Below, piece after piece: positions 38,193 through 47,609 of a stretch of 64,000 nucleotides of DNA. The notes beneath the pieces were generated by a model. It was not told the DNA's origin. It searched no databases and was given only the letters and a program-made list of their open reading frames with translations. The stretch is from Parahoeflea alexandrii. GTDB lineage: Bacteria; Pseudomonadota; Alphaproteobacteria; Rhizobiales; Rhizobiaceae. Position numbers and translations under genes: made by a program. Numbering within the stretch: position 1 is the first letter of the stretch; the number at the start of each line of letters is the position of its first letter. The stretch is from positions 248,001 through 312,000 of the forward strand of contig NZ_JAPWHB010000003.1 of NCBI RefSeq assembly GCF_027214025.1, given 5' to 3'.

Positions 38193-40064
38193 ATGACCGA
38201 TTTTCTGCTGCTTGCATTTGTGTTTCTTGTCGCCGGTGTGTTCTCCGTGCCGATCGCGACGCGGCTCGGGCTTGGTTCGGTGCTCGGCTATCTCATCGCC
38301 GGCATTGTGATCTCACCGGTTCTGGCGCTGCTTCATGTCGATGTCCTGTCGATCCAGCATTTCGCCGAGTTCGGCGTCGTCATGATGCTGTTTCTGGTGG
38401 GCCTGGAACTCGAGCCCAAACTGCTGTGGCAAATGCGCGCCAGACTGCTTGGACTTGGCGGGGCTCAGGTGACCGGGACCGCGCTTGTTGTGATGCTTGT
38501 CGCGATGGCGCTCGGTCAGCCCTGGACGGTGAGCCTTGCGATCGGGCTGGTGCTGTCGCTGTCATCGACAGCAATCGTGCTGCAGACGCTGAACGAGAAG
38601 GGCCTGATGAAAAGCGACGGCGGCCAATCGAGTTTCTCGGTTCTGCTGTTCCAGGATATCGCCGTTATCCCGATGCTGGCGCTGATTCCGCTGCTGGCGT
38701 TGCCGGAACTTGTTGAAATCCAGCAAGCAGCGACCGCAGGTCACGGCGCCGACGATGCCGGCCACGGCATGACGATCAGCCTCGTCGCCGGGCTGAACGG
38801 CTGGCAGACGATGCTCGTCACTCTCGCGGCAGTGGCGGCGGTGATCGGCGTGGGCAGCTACCTGACGCGGCCGCTGTTCCGGTTCATAGCCGGCTCGCAG
38901 CTGCGGGAACTGTTCACCGCCACGGCGCTGCTGATGGTTGTCGGGATCGCGCTGTTGATGTCGCTGGTCGGGCTGTCTCCGGCGCTCGGAACCTTCCTGG
39001 CGGGCGTGGTTCTGGCCAACAGCGAATACCGGCACGAGCTTGAATCCGATATCGACCCGTTCAAGGGATTGCTGCTCGGGGTTTTCTTCATGAGCGTCGG
39101 GGCAGGCATCAATTTCGGGCTCCTGGCGGACAATCTCCTGCTGATCGTGGCTCTCACCCTGGGTCTGATGATCGCGAAGGCGGCCGTGCTCTATATCCTG
39201 GCAATGGTGTTCAAGCTGCGCGGGACCGACCGCTGGCTGTTTGCGCTGGGCCTGGCGCAAGCGGGCGAATTCGGCTTCGTGCTGTTGTCGTTCACGGTGG
39301 CCAATGCGGTCATTCCGGCTGCGGTCGCCGACCAATTGTTGCTGGTCGTAGCGTTGTCGATGCTGCTGACGCCGGCGCTGTTCATCCTCTACGACCGGGT
39401 GATCGCACCGAAGTATATCGAAGCGGAAGGCCGAGAGGCCGATGCGATCGATGAGGAAAATCACATCATCATCGCCGGACGTGGCCGCATCGGTGGCGTG
39501 ATCGAGCGGATGCTGAGAGCCGCGGGCTACACCTCCACCGTGATCGATTACAATTCACGGCGCATTGAAATCCTTGGCCGCTTCGGCGCGAAGACCTATT
39601 ATGGCGATGCGACCCGGCCCGACCTGTTGCATGCGGCCGGGGTTGCCAACGCCAAGCTGTTCGTCATTGCCATCGATGACCGGGAACAGATCACCCAACT
39701 CACCAGATACCTGATCCAGAACTATCCGAAGCTGCATGTGATGGCGCGCGCGGTCGACCGCGATCATGTTTACGACCTCTATCTGGCGGGCTGCCGGGAT
39801 ATCGTGCGCGAGACCTATGACAGCTCCATCCGCATGGGCCGTTCGGCCTACGAGGCGCTGGGCATCAAGAAGGAACATGCCCAGGCCATGGCCAGCGCCT
39901 ATGACCGCGTCGACCGCGCAACGCTGGTCGAGGTGGCGACCGCCTATGACCCGAACATCCCGCTTGAGGAAAACCAGGCCTATATCGATAAGGTCCGTGC
40001 GGTGATGGAGCCCTGGCAAGTGGAGCTGCGCCGGGAAATGGACGAGATCCGCAGCTCCGAGTAA
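38193..40064 (+). CDS. CPA2 family monovalent cation:proton antiporter with TrkA-N domain (KefB-like)
   Basis: An inner-membrane potassium or sodium/proton exchanger of the CPA2 family, 623 residues. The first 410 residues form about 12-13 membrane segments (MTDFLLLAFVFLVAGVFSVPIA onward). A cytoplasmic RCK/TrkA-N domain with the nucleotide motif IIIAGRGRIGGVI follows at about 426-545. The short C-terminal tail is helical and charged. This is the KefB/KefC layout, but no KefF/KefG-like gene is adjacent. It converges with phzF. Confidence 0.9.
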   Translation: MTDFLLLAFVFLVAGVFSVPIATRLGLGSVLGYLIAGIVISPVLALLHVDVLSIQHFAEFGVVMMLFLVGLELEPKLLWQMRARLLGLGGAQVTGTALVVMLVAMALGQPWTVSLAIGLVLSLSSTAIVLQTLNEKGLMKSDGGQSSFSVLLFQDIAVIPMLALIPLLALPELVEIQQAATAGHGADDAGHGMTISLVAGLNGWQTMLVTLAAVAAVIGVGSYLTRPLFRFIAGSQLRELFTATALLMVVGIALLMSLVGLSPALGTFLAGVVLANSEYRHELESDIDPFKGLLLGVFFMSVGAGINFGLLADNLLLIVALTLGLMIAKAAVLYILAMVFKLRGTDRWLFALGLAQAGEFGFVLLSFTVANAVIPAAVADQLLLVVALSMLLTPALFILYDRVIAPKYIEAEGREADAIDEENHIIIAGRGRIGGVIERMLRAAGYTSTVIDYNSRRIEILGRFGAKTYYGDATRPDLLHAAGVANAKLFVIAIDDREQITQLTRYLIQNYPKLHVMARAVDRDHVYDLYLAGCRDIVRETYDSSIRMGRSAYEALGIKKEHAQAMASAYDRVDRATLVEVATAYDPNIPLEENQAYIDKVRAVMEPWQVELRREMDEIRSSE

Positions 40065-40105
40065 GAGCCGCACGGTTTCGGAAGGCCGGCAACCGGTTTG
40101 CGCGG

Positions 40106-40942
40106 TTACCCGATCGCCCGGGTAGCGCCGGAGACGCGGATCGAACTTCCCGGTTCATCGTCAAATTCCGCGGTTATGGATGATCGCGTGCCCATGTCCT
40201 CGCCCTGGATAATGGTGATCCGATTCCGGTGCGGCCAGTTGAGATCACGCAGATAGCCGGCAAAGGCCGCGGCTGCGGCCCCTGTCGCAGGATCCTCAAG
40301 AACGCCGCCGGAGGCAAAGGCATTGCGGACATCGAATTGCGTCTCGCTGTGGGCGTAAACCAGCATGATGGTGACAAGACCGTATTCGCGCATCAGGGCG
40401 CGGCCCATGTCAATATCGTAGGTCATCGCGGCAAGATCGCCACGATTGCTAAGCGCCAACAGCAAGTGGTCGGCACCGGCATGGATTTCGGCCGGCGGTA
40501 GCGCCGGGTCGAGTTGCCTGGCGGTATAGCCGAAGAGGGCAAGGGCCTGTTCGACGAGCTCCGCGCGGGCAGCGGCACTGCGCGTGAGCGGGGACTGGAG
40601 TGACGCCGTAAGGGTTCCGGCGGACTGGCCGGCCTCGACTGAAATCTCCGCGGCGTTGAGCCGCAATGCGAAACGGCCTTCGCCGACCTGTCCGGCAAGG
40701 GCAGCGCCCAGGGCGATGGTCGCATGACCACAGAAAGGTACTTCCGATTCCGGTGAGAAATAGCGAACCCGCCAGCGGTATGGACCTCCGTCCGGCATTG
40801 CGAAGGCGGTCTCGGAATAGCCGACCTCGGCTGCAATCCGGCGCATCTCAGCCTCGTCCGGAAACTGGTCGGTGATCACGATCCCGGCGGGATTTCCGCC
40901 TTCACCGGCATCGGAAAAGGCGGCAATGCGTTCAACTCTCAT
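40106..40942 (-). CDS. PhzF family isomerase-like protein
   Basis: A 278-residue protein with the duplicated diaminopimelate-epimerase-like fold of PhzF. The catalytic Glu is in VGYSETAFA (about residue 44), and the GHATIALGAAL motif closes the first domain. EDPATGAAAAAFAGYL in the second domain is also characteristic. True phenazine genes are absent, so the substrate is unknown. An Lrp/AsnC regulator is transcribed divergently 130 bases away and is the likely controller. Confidence 0.9.
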   Translation of the reverse strand: MRVERIAAFSDAGEGGNPAGIVITDQFPDEAEMRRIAAEVGYSETAFAMPDGGPYRWRVRYFSPESEVPFCGHATIALGAALAGQVGEGRFALRLNAAEISVEAGQSAGTLTASLQSPLTRSAAARAELVEQALALFGYTARQLDPALPPAEIHAGADHLLLALSNRGDLAAMTYDIDMGRALMREYGLVTIMLVYAHSETQFDVRNAFASGGVLEDPATGAAAAAFAGYLRDLNWPHRNRITIIQGEDMGTRSSITAEFDDEPGSSIRVSGATRAIG

Positions 40943-41072
40943 AGGGCTTCCCTCTCACTTCGAATGTGGTTTGCAGGATAGAGATTCTTGAGGATGCCGG
41001 CATCGATTTATATTAGGCTCTTGGCTGCATTTGTATCATAATCAAAGGTCTAATCCAGAAAGAGACTTAGAA

Positions 41073-41507
41073 ATGAATATCGATGAGACAGATCGCCTGA
41101 TTGTCAGGCTGTTGAGCGAAAATGCCCGCATGCCGGTGAGTGAGCTGGCCAGGAAGGTTGGCCTGTCGGGACCATCGACCAGCGAGCGGATCCGGCGGCT
41201 CGAGAACAACGGGATCATCTCCCATTTCACCGTGGAACTCGATCTTGCAGCCTTGGGCTACCCGCTGCAGGCCATTGTCCGGATCAAGCCGCGGCCGGGC
41301 AACATGCACATTGTCGAGGACATGATCCTCAATGAACCCGGGTTTCTCGATTGCGACAAGGTGACAGGCGATGACTGTTTCGTCACCCGGCTGGCGTTGC
41401 GTTCGATTTCCGATCTCGATCCGATCCTGCTGCCCTTCCATGAAAGGGCCGAAACCAACACCGCGATCATCAAGTCGTCGCCCTTCCGGGGGAGGATTCC
41501 GGTTTGA
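41073..41507 (+). CDS. Lrp/AsnC family transcriptional regulator
   Basis: A 144-residue regulator with an N-terminal winged HTH (MNIDETDRLIVRLLSENARMPVSELARKVGLSGPSTSERIRRLE). A C-terminal ligand-binding RAM domain starts near residue 65. The ATG at 41073 is preferred; an in-frame TTG at 41031 would extend the protein by 14 unlike residues. It diverges from phzF, and the AT-rich gap is the probable site of auto- and cross-regulation. The ligand, presumably an amino acid, is unknown. Confidence 0.93.
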   Translation: MNIDETDRLIVRLLSENARMPVSELARKVGLSGPSTSERIRRLENNGIISHFTVELDLAALGYPLQAIVRIKPRPGNMHIVEDMILNEPGFLDCDKVTGDDCFVTRLALRSISDLDPILLPFHERAETNTAIIKSSPFRGRIPV

Positions 41508-41517
41508 CCGGTGCATG

Positions 41518-41551
41518 AAAAACCCGGCCCGGCGTGATGCCGGACCGGGTT
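41518..41551 (-). terminator. Intrinsic terminator of leuB
   Basis: AACCCGGCCCGGC (41521-41533) pairs with GCCGGACCGGGTT (41539-41551) with one mismatch. On the minus strand it is followed by TTTTT, so it mainly serves leuB. It may also slow transcription from the Lrp gene. Confidence 0.85.
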
Positions 41552-41576
41552 CAATTTCGCAGGAATCAGTGCCGTA

Positions 41577-42680
41577 TCAGCCGGCGTAGGCGGCCAGGAT
41601 CGCGTCGCCCATTTCCACCGTCGAGACCTTCTGGCAGCCATCGGACATGATGTCGCCGGTGCGCAGGCCCTTGTCGAGCACGGTCGCAATCGCAGCCTCG
41701 AGACGATCAGCTTCGGTGACCATGTTGAAGGAATAGCGCAGGCACATGGCAAAGGAGGCGATCATGGCGATCGGGTTGGCGATGCCCTGGCCGGCGATGT
41801 CGGGGGCGGAACCGTGCACCGGCTCGTAGAGCGCCTTGCGCTTGCCGGTCTTGGCGTCGGGTGCGCCGAGCGAGGCCGACGGCAGCATGCCGAGCGAACC
41901 GGTCAGCATCGCGGCGATGTCGGAGAGCATGTCGCCGAACAGGTTGTCGGTGACGATGACGTCGAACTGCTTGGGCCAGCGCACCAGCTGCATGCCGCCG
42001 GCGTCGGCCAGCATGTGGCTCAGCTTGACGTCGGAGAAGCGGGCCTTGTGGGTGGCGGTCACGACTTCGTTCCACAACACGCCGGACTTCATCACGTTGC
42101 GTTTTTCCATCGAGCATACTTCGTTGCGGCGGGTGCGCGCGAGTTCGAAGGCGACAGCGGAGATGCGCTCGATCTCGTAGGTGTCGTAGACCTGCGTGTC
42201 GATGCCGCGCTTCTGGCCGTTGCCGAGGTCGATGATTTCCTTGGGTTCGCCGAAATAGACGCCGCCGGTGAGTTCGCGCACGATCAGGATGTCGAGTCCC
42301 TCGATCACGTCCTTCTTCAGCGAGGAAGAGTTGGCGAGTGCGGGATAGCAGATTGCAGGGCGCAGGTTGGCGAAGAGTTCCATGTCCTTGCGCAGGCGCA
42401 GCAGGCCGGCTTCCGGGCGGACTTCATAGGGGACGGCATCCCACTTCGGGCCGCCGACGGCGCCGAACAGCACCGCGTCCGCGGCCATGGCCTTGTCCAT
42501 GTCCGCGTCCGAGATCGCCTGGCCATGCGCATCATAGGCCGAGCCGCCGACAAGGCCTTCGTCGGTCGAGAAGCCCGCGGCTTCCTTTTCATTCATGTGG
42601 GCGATGATCTTGCGGACCTCGGCCATGGCCTCCGGGCCGATGCCGTCACCTGGGAGAAGAAAGAGAGAGCGTGTTGCCAT
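41577..42680 (-). CDS. leuB: 3-isopropylmalate dehydrogenase
   Basis: LeuB catalyses the NAD-dependent oxidation and decarboxylation of 3-isopropylmalate in leucine synthesis. The ATG at 42680 gives 367 residues starting [19 protein letters not shown], with GGGGAC upstream. Substrate-binding [16 protein letters not shown] and metal-binding [16 protein letters not shown] are both intact. The frame upstream to 42968 overlaps the divergent peptidase gene and is rejected. leuD lies 2.7 kb away on the same strand; leuC is not in the window. Confidence 0.97.
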   Translation of the reverse strand: MATRSLFLLPGDGIGPEAMAEVRKIIAHMNEKEAAGFSTDEGLVGGSAYDAHGQAISDADMDKAMAADAVLFGAVGGPKWDAVPYEVRPEAGLLRLRKDMELFANLRPAICYPALANSSSLKKDVIEGLDILIVRELTGGVYFGEPKEIIDLGNGQKRGIDTQVYDTYEIERISAVAFELARTRRNEVCSMEKRNVMKSGVLWNEVVTATHKARFSDVKLSHMLADAGGMQLVRWPKQFDVIVTDNLFGDMLSDIAAMLTGSLGMLPSASLGAPDAKTGKRKALYEPVHGSAPDIAGQGIANPIAMIASFAMCLRYSFNMVTEADRLEAAIATVLDKGLRTGDIMSDGCQKVSTVEMGDAILAAYAG

Positions 42681-42755
42681 TTTGAAGTCCCCGGACCAAA
42701 ATCGAAAAGATGAAGCGTCCTTAAACACCCTGCGGAGGGTTTTCAACTGTCTGGC

Positions 42756-43784
42756 TTGCCAACTTGTGTTTTGACTGTGCTGCGCCGGACCATAGAGCTT
42801 GGCCTGCTTTTGCTCGTGCCCGCCTTGCCGGTCGCGGCGGAGCCGATGTTCGGGCTTCCGCTTGCCTGTCCGGAAGGATCGATCTGCCCGATCCAGCAAT
42901 TCGTCGATCTCGATCCGGGGCCGGGTGCGCGCGATCCCTGGTGCGGAACCAAGACCTATGATGGCCACAAGGGAACGGATTTCAGGGTCCTGTCGATGCA
43001 GGATGTGGCGCGCGGGGTGGAGGTTGTCGCCATGGCGGATGGCGTTGTCAAAGCCTCACGCGACGGAATGGCTGACCGGCTTGTGTCGACCGATGAGGAC
43101 CGCAAGGCGGTCGATTCCCGGGAGTGCGGCAATGGCCTGATCCTTGATCATGGCGGCGGGTTCGAGACCCAGTATTGCCACATGCGGAAGGGTTCGCTGC
43201 GGCTGGCGCCGGGGACGAAGGTGCGCAAGGGCGATGTGCTCGGGCTGGTCGGGGCCTCCGGGATGGCGCAGTTTCCGCACGTGCATGTGACATTGCGCCG
43301 CGACGGCAAGGTGATGGATCCGTTCACCGGATTGAGCGCAGGCGAGGACTGTGCCGCAAGCGATGCCGGCGCAGTTGCGGGTTCCGGCGCGCGCGGCTGG
43401 CTGGACGTGAGCGCAATGGCGGCTCTGACCGCACCTGACATGCCGACGGTGCTGTCAGCCGGCTTTGCGGATGGGCCGGTCAGCGACAGGCAGCTGGTGC
43501 AGTCGGGTCTTCCGGCGCTGCCGGGCGCGCATTCACAGGCTCTGGTCGGCTATGTCTGGGCCATCAACCTGGCGAAGGCAGACCGCTTCAGCCTGCGGAT
43601 CGAAAGGGACGGGCGGCTGTTCAGCGAACAGACCAGCGAGCCGCTGGACCGGTCAAAGGCGGTCTATGTCGCCTATTCGGGCAAGAAGGGGGCCCCGAGG
43701 GCCGGGCACTACAGGCTGGAAGCCGCAATCGTCAGACAGGGCCGGACGATCGTGGTGGAGAGCAAGGAGTTCACCCTCAACTAG
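42756..43784 (+). CDS. M23 family metallopeptidase, exported
   Basis: A peptidoglycan endopeptidase-like protein of up to 342 residues. Signal sequence [21 protein letters not shown] is near the N-terminus. The zinc site has HKGTDF (His-x3-Asp) and [10 protein letters not shown], both needed for M23 activity. A beta-rich C-terminal domain of about 140 residues follows. The start is uncertain: TTG 42756 or GTG 42777, the latter leaving a compact signal peptide. It diverges from leuB and converges with the KAS gene. Confidence 0.85.
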   Translation: MPTCVLTVLRRTIELGLLLLVPALPVAAEPMFGLPLACPEGSICPIQQFVDLDPGPGARDPWCGTKTYDGHKGTDFRVLSMQDVARGVEVVAMADGVVKASRDGMADRLVSTDEDRKAVDSRECGNGLILDHGGGFETQYCHMRKGSLRLAPGTKVRKGDVLGLVGASGMAQFPHVHVTLRRDGKVMDPFTGLSAGEDCAASDAGAVAGSGARGWLDVSAMAALTAPDMPTVLSAGFADGPVSDRQLVQSGLPALPGAHSQALVGYVWAINLAKADRFSLRIERDGRLFSEQTSEPLDRSKAVYVAYSGKKGAPRAGHYRLEAAIVRQGRTIVVESKEFTLN

Positions 43785-43801
43785 ATATAGATATATCCCG
43801 T

Positions 43802-45013
43802 CTAGACCTTCCTCACCGCAATCACCGCATTGGTGCCGCCGAAGGCAAACGCATTGGAGATGGCAATGTCGACCTTCCGTTCGCGCGCCACGTTCGGCGT
43901 GACGTCGAGATCGCAAAGCGGGTCGGGGGTGGTGTAGTTGATGGTCGGCGGTATCACGCCCTCGCGCACCGCATTGACGCAGGCAATCAACTCGATGGCG
44001 CTCGATGCGCCAAGACAATGGCCATGCATCGACTTGGTCGAGGAGACCGCGACCTTGTCCGCGGCGGGGCCGAAGACTTCGCGGATGACGCGGGTTTCGG
44101 TCTGGTCGTTGGTCTGGGTGGCCGTGCCGTGGGCGTTGATGTAATCGACCTGATCGGCGGATATGCCGGCGTCGGCAAGGCAATTGCGCATGGCTGCGGC
44201 AGGCCCCTCGACCGTCGGGTTGACGATGTCGGAGGCATCTCCGGACATGCCCACGCCGATGATCTCGGCCAGAATGTTGGCGCCGCGCGCCCTGGCATGC
44301 TCATAGGATTCGAGAACCGCGATGGCGGCGCCGTCGCCCAGCACCAGCCCGTCGCGATCGGCGGAAAACGGCCGGCAGACCGAGCGGGCAAGCACGCGCA
44401 GCGATTCCCAGGCCTTGAGCGGCCCGTAGACAAGCGCCAGTTCCGCGCCGCCGGCGAGCATCACGTCAGCGCGGCCGAGCCTGATCTGGTCCACGGCGGA
44501 AATGAAGGCATGGTTTCCCGAGGCGCAGGCCGAGGTCACGCCAAACACCGGACCTTGCAGGCCCATGGCGATGGAGACGTGGCCGGATGGGCCGCTTGGC
44601 ATCACCCGTGGAACCGTGAAGATGTGGGTGCGCTTCTTCTTCTCGACAAAGATGTCGACATAGCTCTGGTCGACCGCATCGGTGCCGAAGATGCCGACAC
44701 CAACCACCGCGCCGGAGCGCTCGGGGTTGAACTCACCCGGCTCCAGCCCGGCCTGCTGCATGGCCTGGCGCGCGGCAATCACCGAAATCCGGCTTATTCC
44801 GCTCATGGTCAGGCTTTGACGCTTGTCGATACTTTCGTTTTCCGGGTAGCCGATGATGCCGCAGCCGACATTGACCTTGAGGTCGCGGGCTTCGATCTCG
44901 AGCGGACGGCAACCGTCCTGGCCTTCTTTCATGCCATCCCAGATCGCGCCGGAATTGCCACCCAAAGCGCAAATGCCGCCCATTCCGGTGATGACGACAC
45001 GCCGATGGTCCAT
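43802..45013 (-). CDS. Beta-ketoacyl-ACP synthase, NodE-like
   Basis: A 403-residue condensing enzyme of the KAS II/FabF fold. The catalytic triad is intact: Cys163 (SACASGNHA), His295 (NAHGTATQTND) and His332 (KSMHGHCLGA). From memory, several blocks resemble rhizobial NodE more than FabF, especially the C-terminal CDLDVTPNVARERKVDIAIS and NAFAFGGTNAV. It starts 2 bases after an acyl carrier protein with NodF-like features, its likely partner. No nod box or other nod genes are seen, so the product is probably a special fatty acid not tied to nodulation. Confidence 0.9.
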   Translation of the reverse strand: MDHRRVVITGMGGICALGGNSGAIWDGMKEGQDGCRPLEIEARDLKVNVGCGIIGYPENESIDKRQSLTMSGISRISVIAARQAMQQAGLEPGEFNPERSGAVVGVGIFGTDAVDQSYVDIFVEKKKRTHIFTVPRVMPSGPSGHVSIAMGLQGPVFGVTSACASGNHAFISAVDQIRLGRADVMLAGGAELALVYGPLKAWESLRVLARSVCRPFSADRDGLVLGDGAAIAVLESYEHARARGANILAEIIGVGMSGDASDIVNPTVEGPAAAMRNCLADAGISADQVDYINAHGTATQTNDQTETRVIREVFGPAADKVAVSSTKSMHGHCLGASSAIELIACVNAVREGVIPPTINYTTPDPLCDLDVTPNVARERKVDIAISNAFAFGGTNAVIAVRKV

Positions 45014-45015
45014 GA

Positions 45016-45270
45016 TCAGTTCTTGTCCGCGACGAGTTTCTTGACCATGTCGACGATGTCGCCGACGGTTTTGAGCGATTCCCAGGCTTCGGCAGTGTTC
45101 AGATCAATCTCGATATCGTGCTGATCCTCGATATCCATCACGATTTCGGTCAGGACGAGCGAATCAATTTCGAGTTCCGCCAGTTCGGTGTCGCGTGTGA
45201 TCTCGCCAGCTTCGATTTCACCCGAGGACGCGATAAGTGCGATGATCGATGCTTCGATATCCTTGGACAT
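45016..45270 (-). CDS. Acyl carrier protein, NodF-like
   Basis: An 84-residue acidic acyl carrier protein. The phosphopantetheine attachment site is Ser37 in LEIDSLVLTEI; the usual housekeeping ACP reads LGADSLDTVE. The segment EIDLNTAEAWESLKTVGDIVD matches NodF-type carriers as I remember them. GAGGGG lies before the ATG. It precedes the NodE-like synthase by 2 bases and follows leuD by 76 bases on the same strand. It is neither the housekeeping AcpP nor the AcpXL type. Confidence 0.88.
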   Translation of the reverse strand: MSKDIEASIIALIASSGEIEAGEITRDTELAELEIDSLVLTEIVMDIEDQHDIEIDLNTAEAWESLKTVGDIVDMVKKLVADKN

Positions 45271-45346
45271 GAATACTCCCCTCTACCAGCGCCGAAACGC
45301 AAAATTCACCATAAAATCCGGCAGCTTGATTGCCAGCGAACCGGAT

Positions 45347-45952
45347 CTAAAGCCAGGGATGATTGTCCGCAGCCCTGGTTTCATATGTATCGATGGCGCT
45401 GGCTTTCTCGAGAGTCAATCCTATGTCGTCCAGTCCATTGAGCAGGCAATGCTTCTTGAAGGCGTCGATATCAAACCTGATCACGCCGCCATCCGGCCCA
45501 CGGATTTCCTGTTCCTCGAGGTCAATCGACACCGTTGCGTTGGCGCCGCGGCGCGCGTCGTCCATCAGCTTGTCGAGGTCTTCCTGGCTGACAACGATCG
45601 GCAGAATGCCGTTCTTGAAGCAGTTGTTGTAGAAAATGTCGGCGAAGCTGGTGGAAATCACGCAGCGAATGCCAAAGTCCAGCAATGCCCACGGCGCGTG
45701 CTCGCGCGAGGAGCCGCAGCCGAAATTATCGCCCGCGACCAGGATGGATGCATTGCGCCAGGCCGGTTGATTGAGCACGAACTCCGGGTTTTCCGACCCA
45801 TCCTCATTGTATCGCGCTTCGGCGAACAGGCCCTTTCCAAGACCGGTACGCTTGATCGTCTTGAGATAATCCTTGGGGATGATCATGTCGGTGTCGATGT
45901 TGACAACCGGGAGGGGTGCGGCAACGCCGGTGAGGCGGGAGAATTTTTCCAT
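45347..45952 (-). CDS. leuD: 3-isopropylmalate dehydratase small subunit
   Basis: LeuD, with LeuC, isomerises 2-isopropylmalate to 3-isopropylmalate. The ATG at 45952 gives 201 residues starting MEKFSRLTG. The signature [10 protein letters not shown] and the active-site loop [17 protein letters not shown] are intact, as expected for the swivel domain. The frame to 46105 is an unlike extension and is not used. LeuC is not in this window. The ACP/KAS pair lies downstream on the same strand. Confidence 0.97.
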   Translation of the reverse strand: MEKFSRLTGVAAPLPVVNIDTDMIIPKDYLKTIKRTGLGKGLFAEARYNEDGSENPEFVLNQPAWRNASILVAGDNFGCGSSREHAPWALLDFGIRCVISTSFADIFYNNCFKNGILPIVVSQEDLDKLMDDARRGANATVSIDLEEQEIRGPDGGVIRFDIDAFKKHCLLNGLDDIGLTLEKASAIDTYETRAADNHPWL

Positions 45953-46068
45953 GACTTGCTGGTCCTGTCTGTCTGTGCCGGAGCATTTAACAAACATGGA
46001 GCCGAAAAAGAAGGGGTTGGCTACGACTTCGCCGCAAGAAGGCCAATCCGTGTGACCAAAGTCTGGAA

Positions 46069-46302
46069 TTACATATCGATAATGGTGCCGCGTCCGTCGT
46101 TCCATACCCGGTATTCGGTCCTGGACTTGTCACGGCTTGCAGTTGTGCGGGCTGTGGCCATGGCAGGGCGAAACCGCCCGGTCAGGCGGGCCACGGCGAT
46201 TGCGCCGGCCGCAACAGTGCCAAGAACAAGCGCCAGCGCCAAGCCCGCGAAAGCGGCAAACACCAGACCCAAGCCGGTCACGACTGCGAGAATGTTTCTC
46301 AT
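46069..46302 (-). CDS. Small membrane protein, unknown function
   Basis: A 77-residue protein beginning [21 protein letters not shown] long hydrophobic stretch (about 3-37) may form one long or two short membrane segments. The tail is basic and ends [18 protein letters not shown] lies about 9 bases before the ATG. An in-frame ATG at 46323 would extend it by seven residues. I do not recognise a domain, and the gene could be non-essential or spurious, though the start site supports translation. Confidence 0.6.
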   Translation of the reverse strand: MRNILAVVTGLGLVFAAFAGLALALVLGTVAAGAIAVARLTGRFRPAMATARTTASRDKSRTEYRVWNDGRGTIIDM

Positions 46303-46476
46303 GACGAAGTTTCCTTGTTTCATGCATTGCATGTGGGGATGGCGGTTGCGGCGTTCAATAGCTGCCCGCCTGAGCCATCTGACGGCCAAACCGGCGAGGT
46401 CCGCGATCCAATTTATCTGTTGCGGCCGGAGAGCAGCCCCTTGCATGGCCGCTTTGCCAAAGGCAATAAAAGTGGC

Positions 46477-47406
46477 ATGAACCAGTCATCCTCTTCCAGG
46501 CCGGTCCGGCCTCGCCGCTCCGTGCTCTATCTGCCGGCAAACAATTCCCGCGCGCTCGACAAGCTGTCAGGCCTTGCCTGTGACAGCGCCGTGATCGATC
46601 TTGAGGATTCGGTCGCGCCCGGCGCCAAGACCGAGGCACGCGAGAACCTGCGGCGCTTCTTCGCCGATGGCCGGGCGCGGGCCTTGCCCGCCGGCATGGA
46701 AACAGTCATCCGCATCAATTCCCTGTCTTCGCCATGGGGTGGCGAGGATCTGCTGGCAGCACGCGGCTGCAAGCCGGATGCGATCCTGATCCCCAAGGTT
46801 GAAGCGCCCGAGGACATCGCGGCGGTGGAGGATGCGCTCGAGCAGACCGATGCACCGGCGGGCTTGCGGCTCTGGGCGATGATCGAAACGCCGCGCGGGG
46901 TGATGAACGCCGGCCTGATCGCGCGCATGGCGCGGACCGACGGCGCCAGACTTGATTGTTTCATCACCGGAACGAACGACCTGATGAAGGAAACCGGCGT
47001 TGCCGCCCTGCCGGGCCGGCCGTGGCTGGCGCCCTGGCTGATGCAGATCGTGCTTGCGGCGCGGACCTACGGGATTGATGTGCTCGATGGCGTGTTCAAT
47101 GATTTCCGGGACGAGGCGGGACTGATGCGTGAATGCAGCGACGGCCAGGCGATGGGGTTTGACGGCAAGACGCTGATCCATCCTTCACAGATCGGGCCGG
47201 CGAACAGCGCGTTTGGAATTTCACCTGAGCGGCTCGCGGAAGCAAAGGCAATTGCCGAGGCGTTTGCCATGCCGGACAATCAGGGCCGCGGCGTCATCAG
47301 TCTTGACGGAAAGATGGTCGAGCGGCTGCATCTGGAAATGGCCGAACGGCTGATTGAAAAGGCGGCGCGGATTTCGGCGCGGCACGGCGGAGACCTGACC
47401 ACATGA
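46477..47406 (+). CDS. CitE/HpcH-HpaI family CoA ester lyase
   Basis: A 309-residue TIM-barrel lyase of the citrate lyase beta-subunit/malyl-CoA lyase family. Motifs are RRSVLYLPANNSRALDKL at the N-terminus, IDLEDSVAPGAK (metal-binding Asp/Glu), and the GFDGKTLIHPSQI signature late in the chain. Such enzymes cleave or condense malyl-CoA-type esters, but the substrate cannot be read from the sequence. The DUF1737 gene overlaps its stop by 4 bases (ATGA), marking an operon with the next two genes. Confidence 0.88.
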   Translation: MNQSSSSRPVRPRRSVLYLPANNSRALDKLSGLACDSAVIDLEDSVAPGAKTEARENLRRFFADGRARALPAGMETVIRINSLSSPWGGEDLLAARGCKPDAILIPKVEAPEDIAAVEDALEQTDAPAGLRLWAMIETPRGVMNAGLIARMARTDGARLDCFITGTNDLMKETGVAALPGRPWLAPWLMQIVLAARTYGIDVLDGVFNDFRDEAGLMRECSDGQAMGFDGKTLIHPSQIGPANSAFGISPERLAEAKAIAEAFAMPDNQGRGVISLDGKMVERLHLEMAERLIEKAARISARHGGDLTT

Positions 47407-47609
47407 AACTCTATCGCTTTCTTACCGGACCTGACGACAGCGCGTTTTGCCACAAGGTCAGCCTGGCGCTCTCGAAGGGCTGGCAGTTGCATGGCTCGCC
47501 TTCCCTTTCGTTCAACGCGGCGACCGGGCTGATGCATTGCGGCCAGGCGGTGACCAAGGATGTCGAGGGCAAGGACTACGATCCCGGCATGAAGCTCGGG
47601 GAGCAGTGA
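47403..47609 (+). CDS. DUF1737 family protein
   Basis: A 68-residue protein with the family pattern LYRFLTGPDDSAFCHKV and LHGSPSLSFNAATGLMHCGQAV. It overlaps the lyase gene by 4 bases and is itself overlapped by the amidohydrolase start, so translation is probably coupled in both directions. Two conserved Cys (in AFCHK and MHCGQ) could bind metal or form a disulfide. No function is known to me; context places it with the lyase and the M20 enzyme. Confidence 0.88.
   Translation: MKLYRFLTGPDDSAFCHKVSLALSKGWQLHGSPSLSFNAATGLMHCGQAVTKDVEGKDYDPGMKLGEQ

Noticed and set aside
42681-42968. Upstream extension of leuB
   Set aside because: It overlaps the divergent M23 gene, and the ATG at 42680 begins the conserved LeuB N-terminus.
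45271-45346. A nod box before the NodF-like gene
   Set aside because: The 76-base gap has none of the conserved nod box blocks, so flavonoid/NodD control is unlikely.
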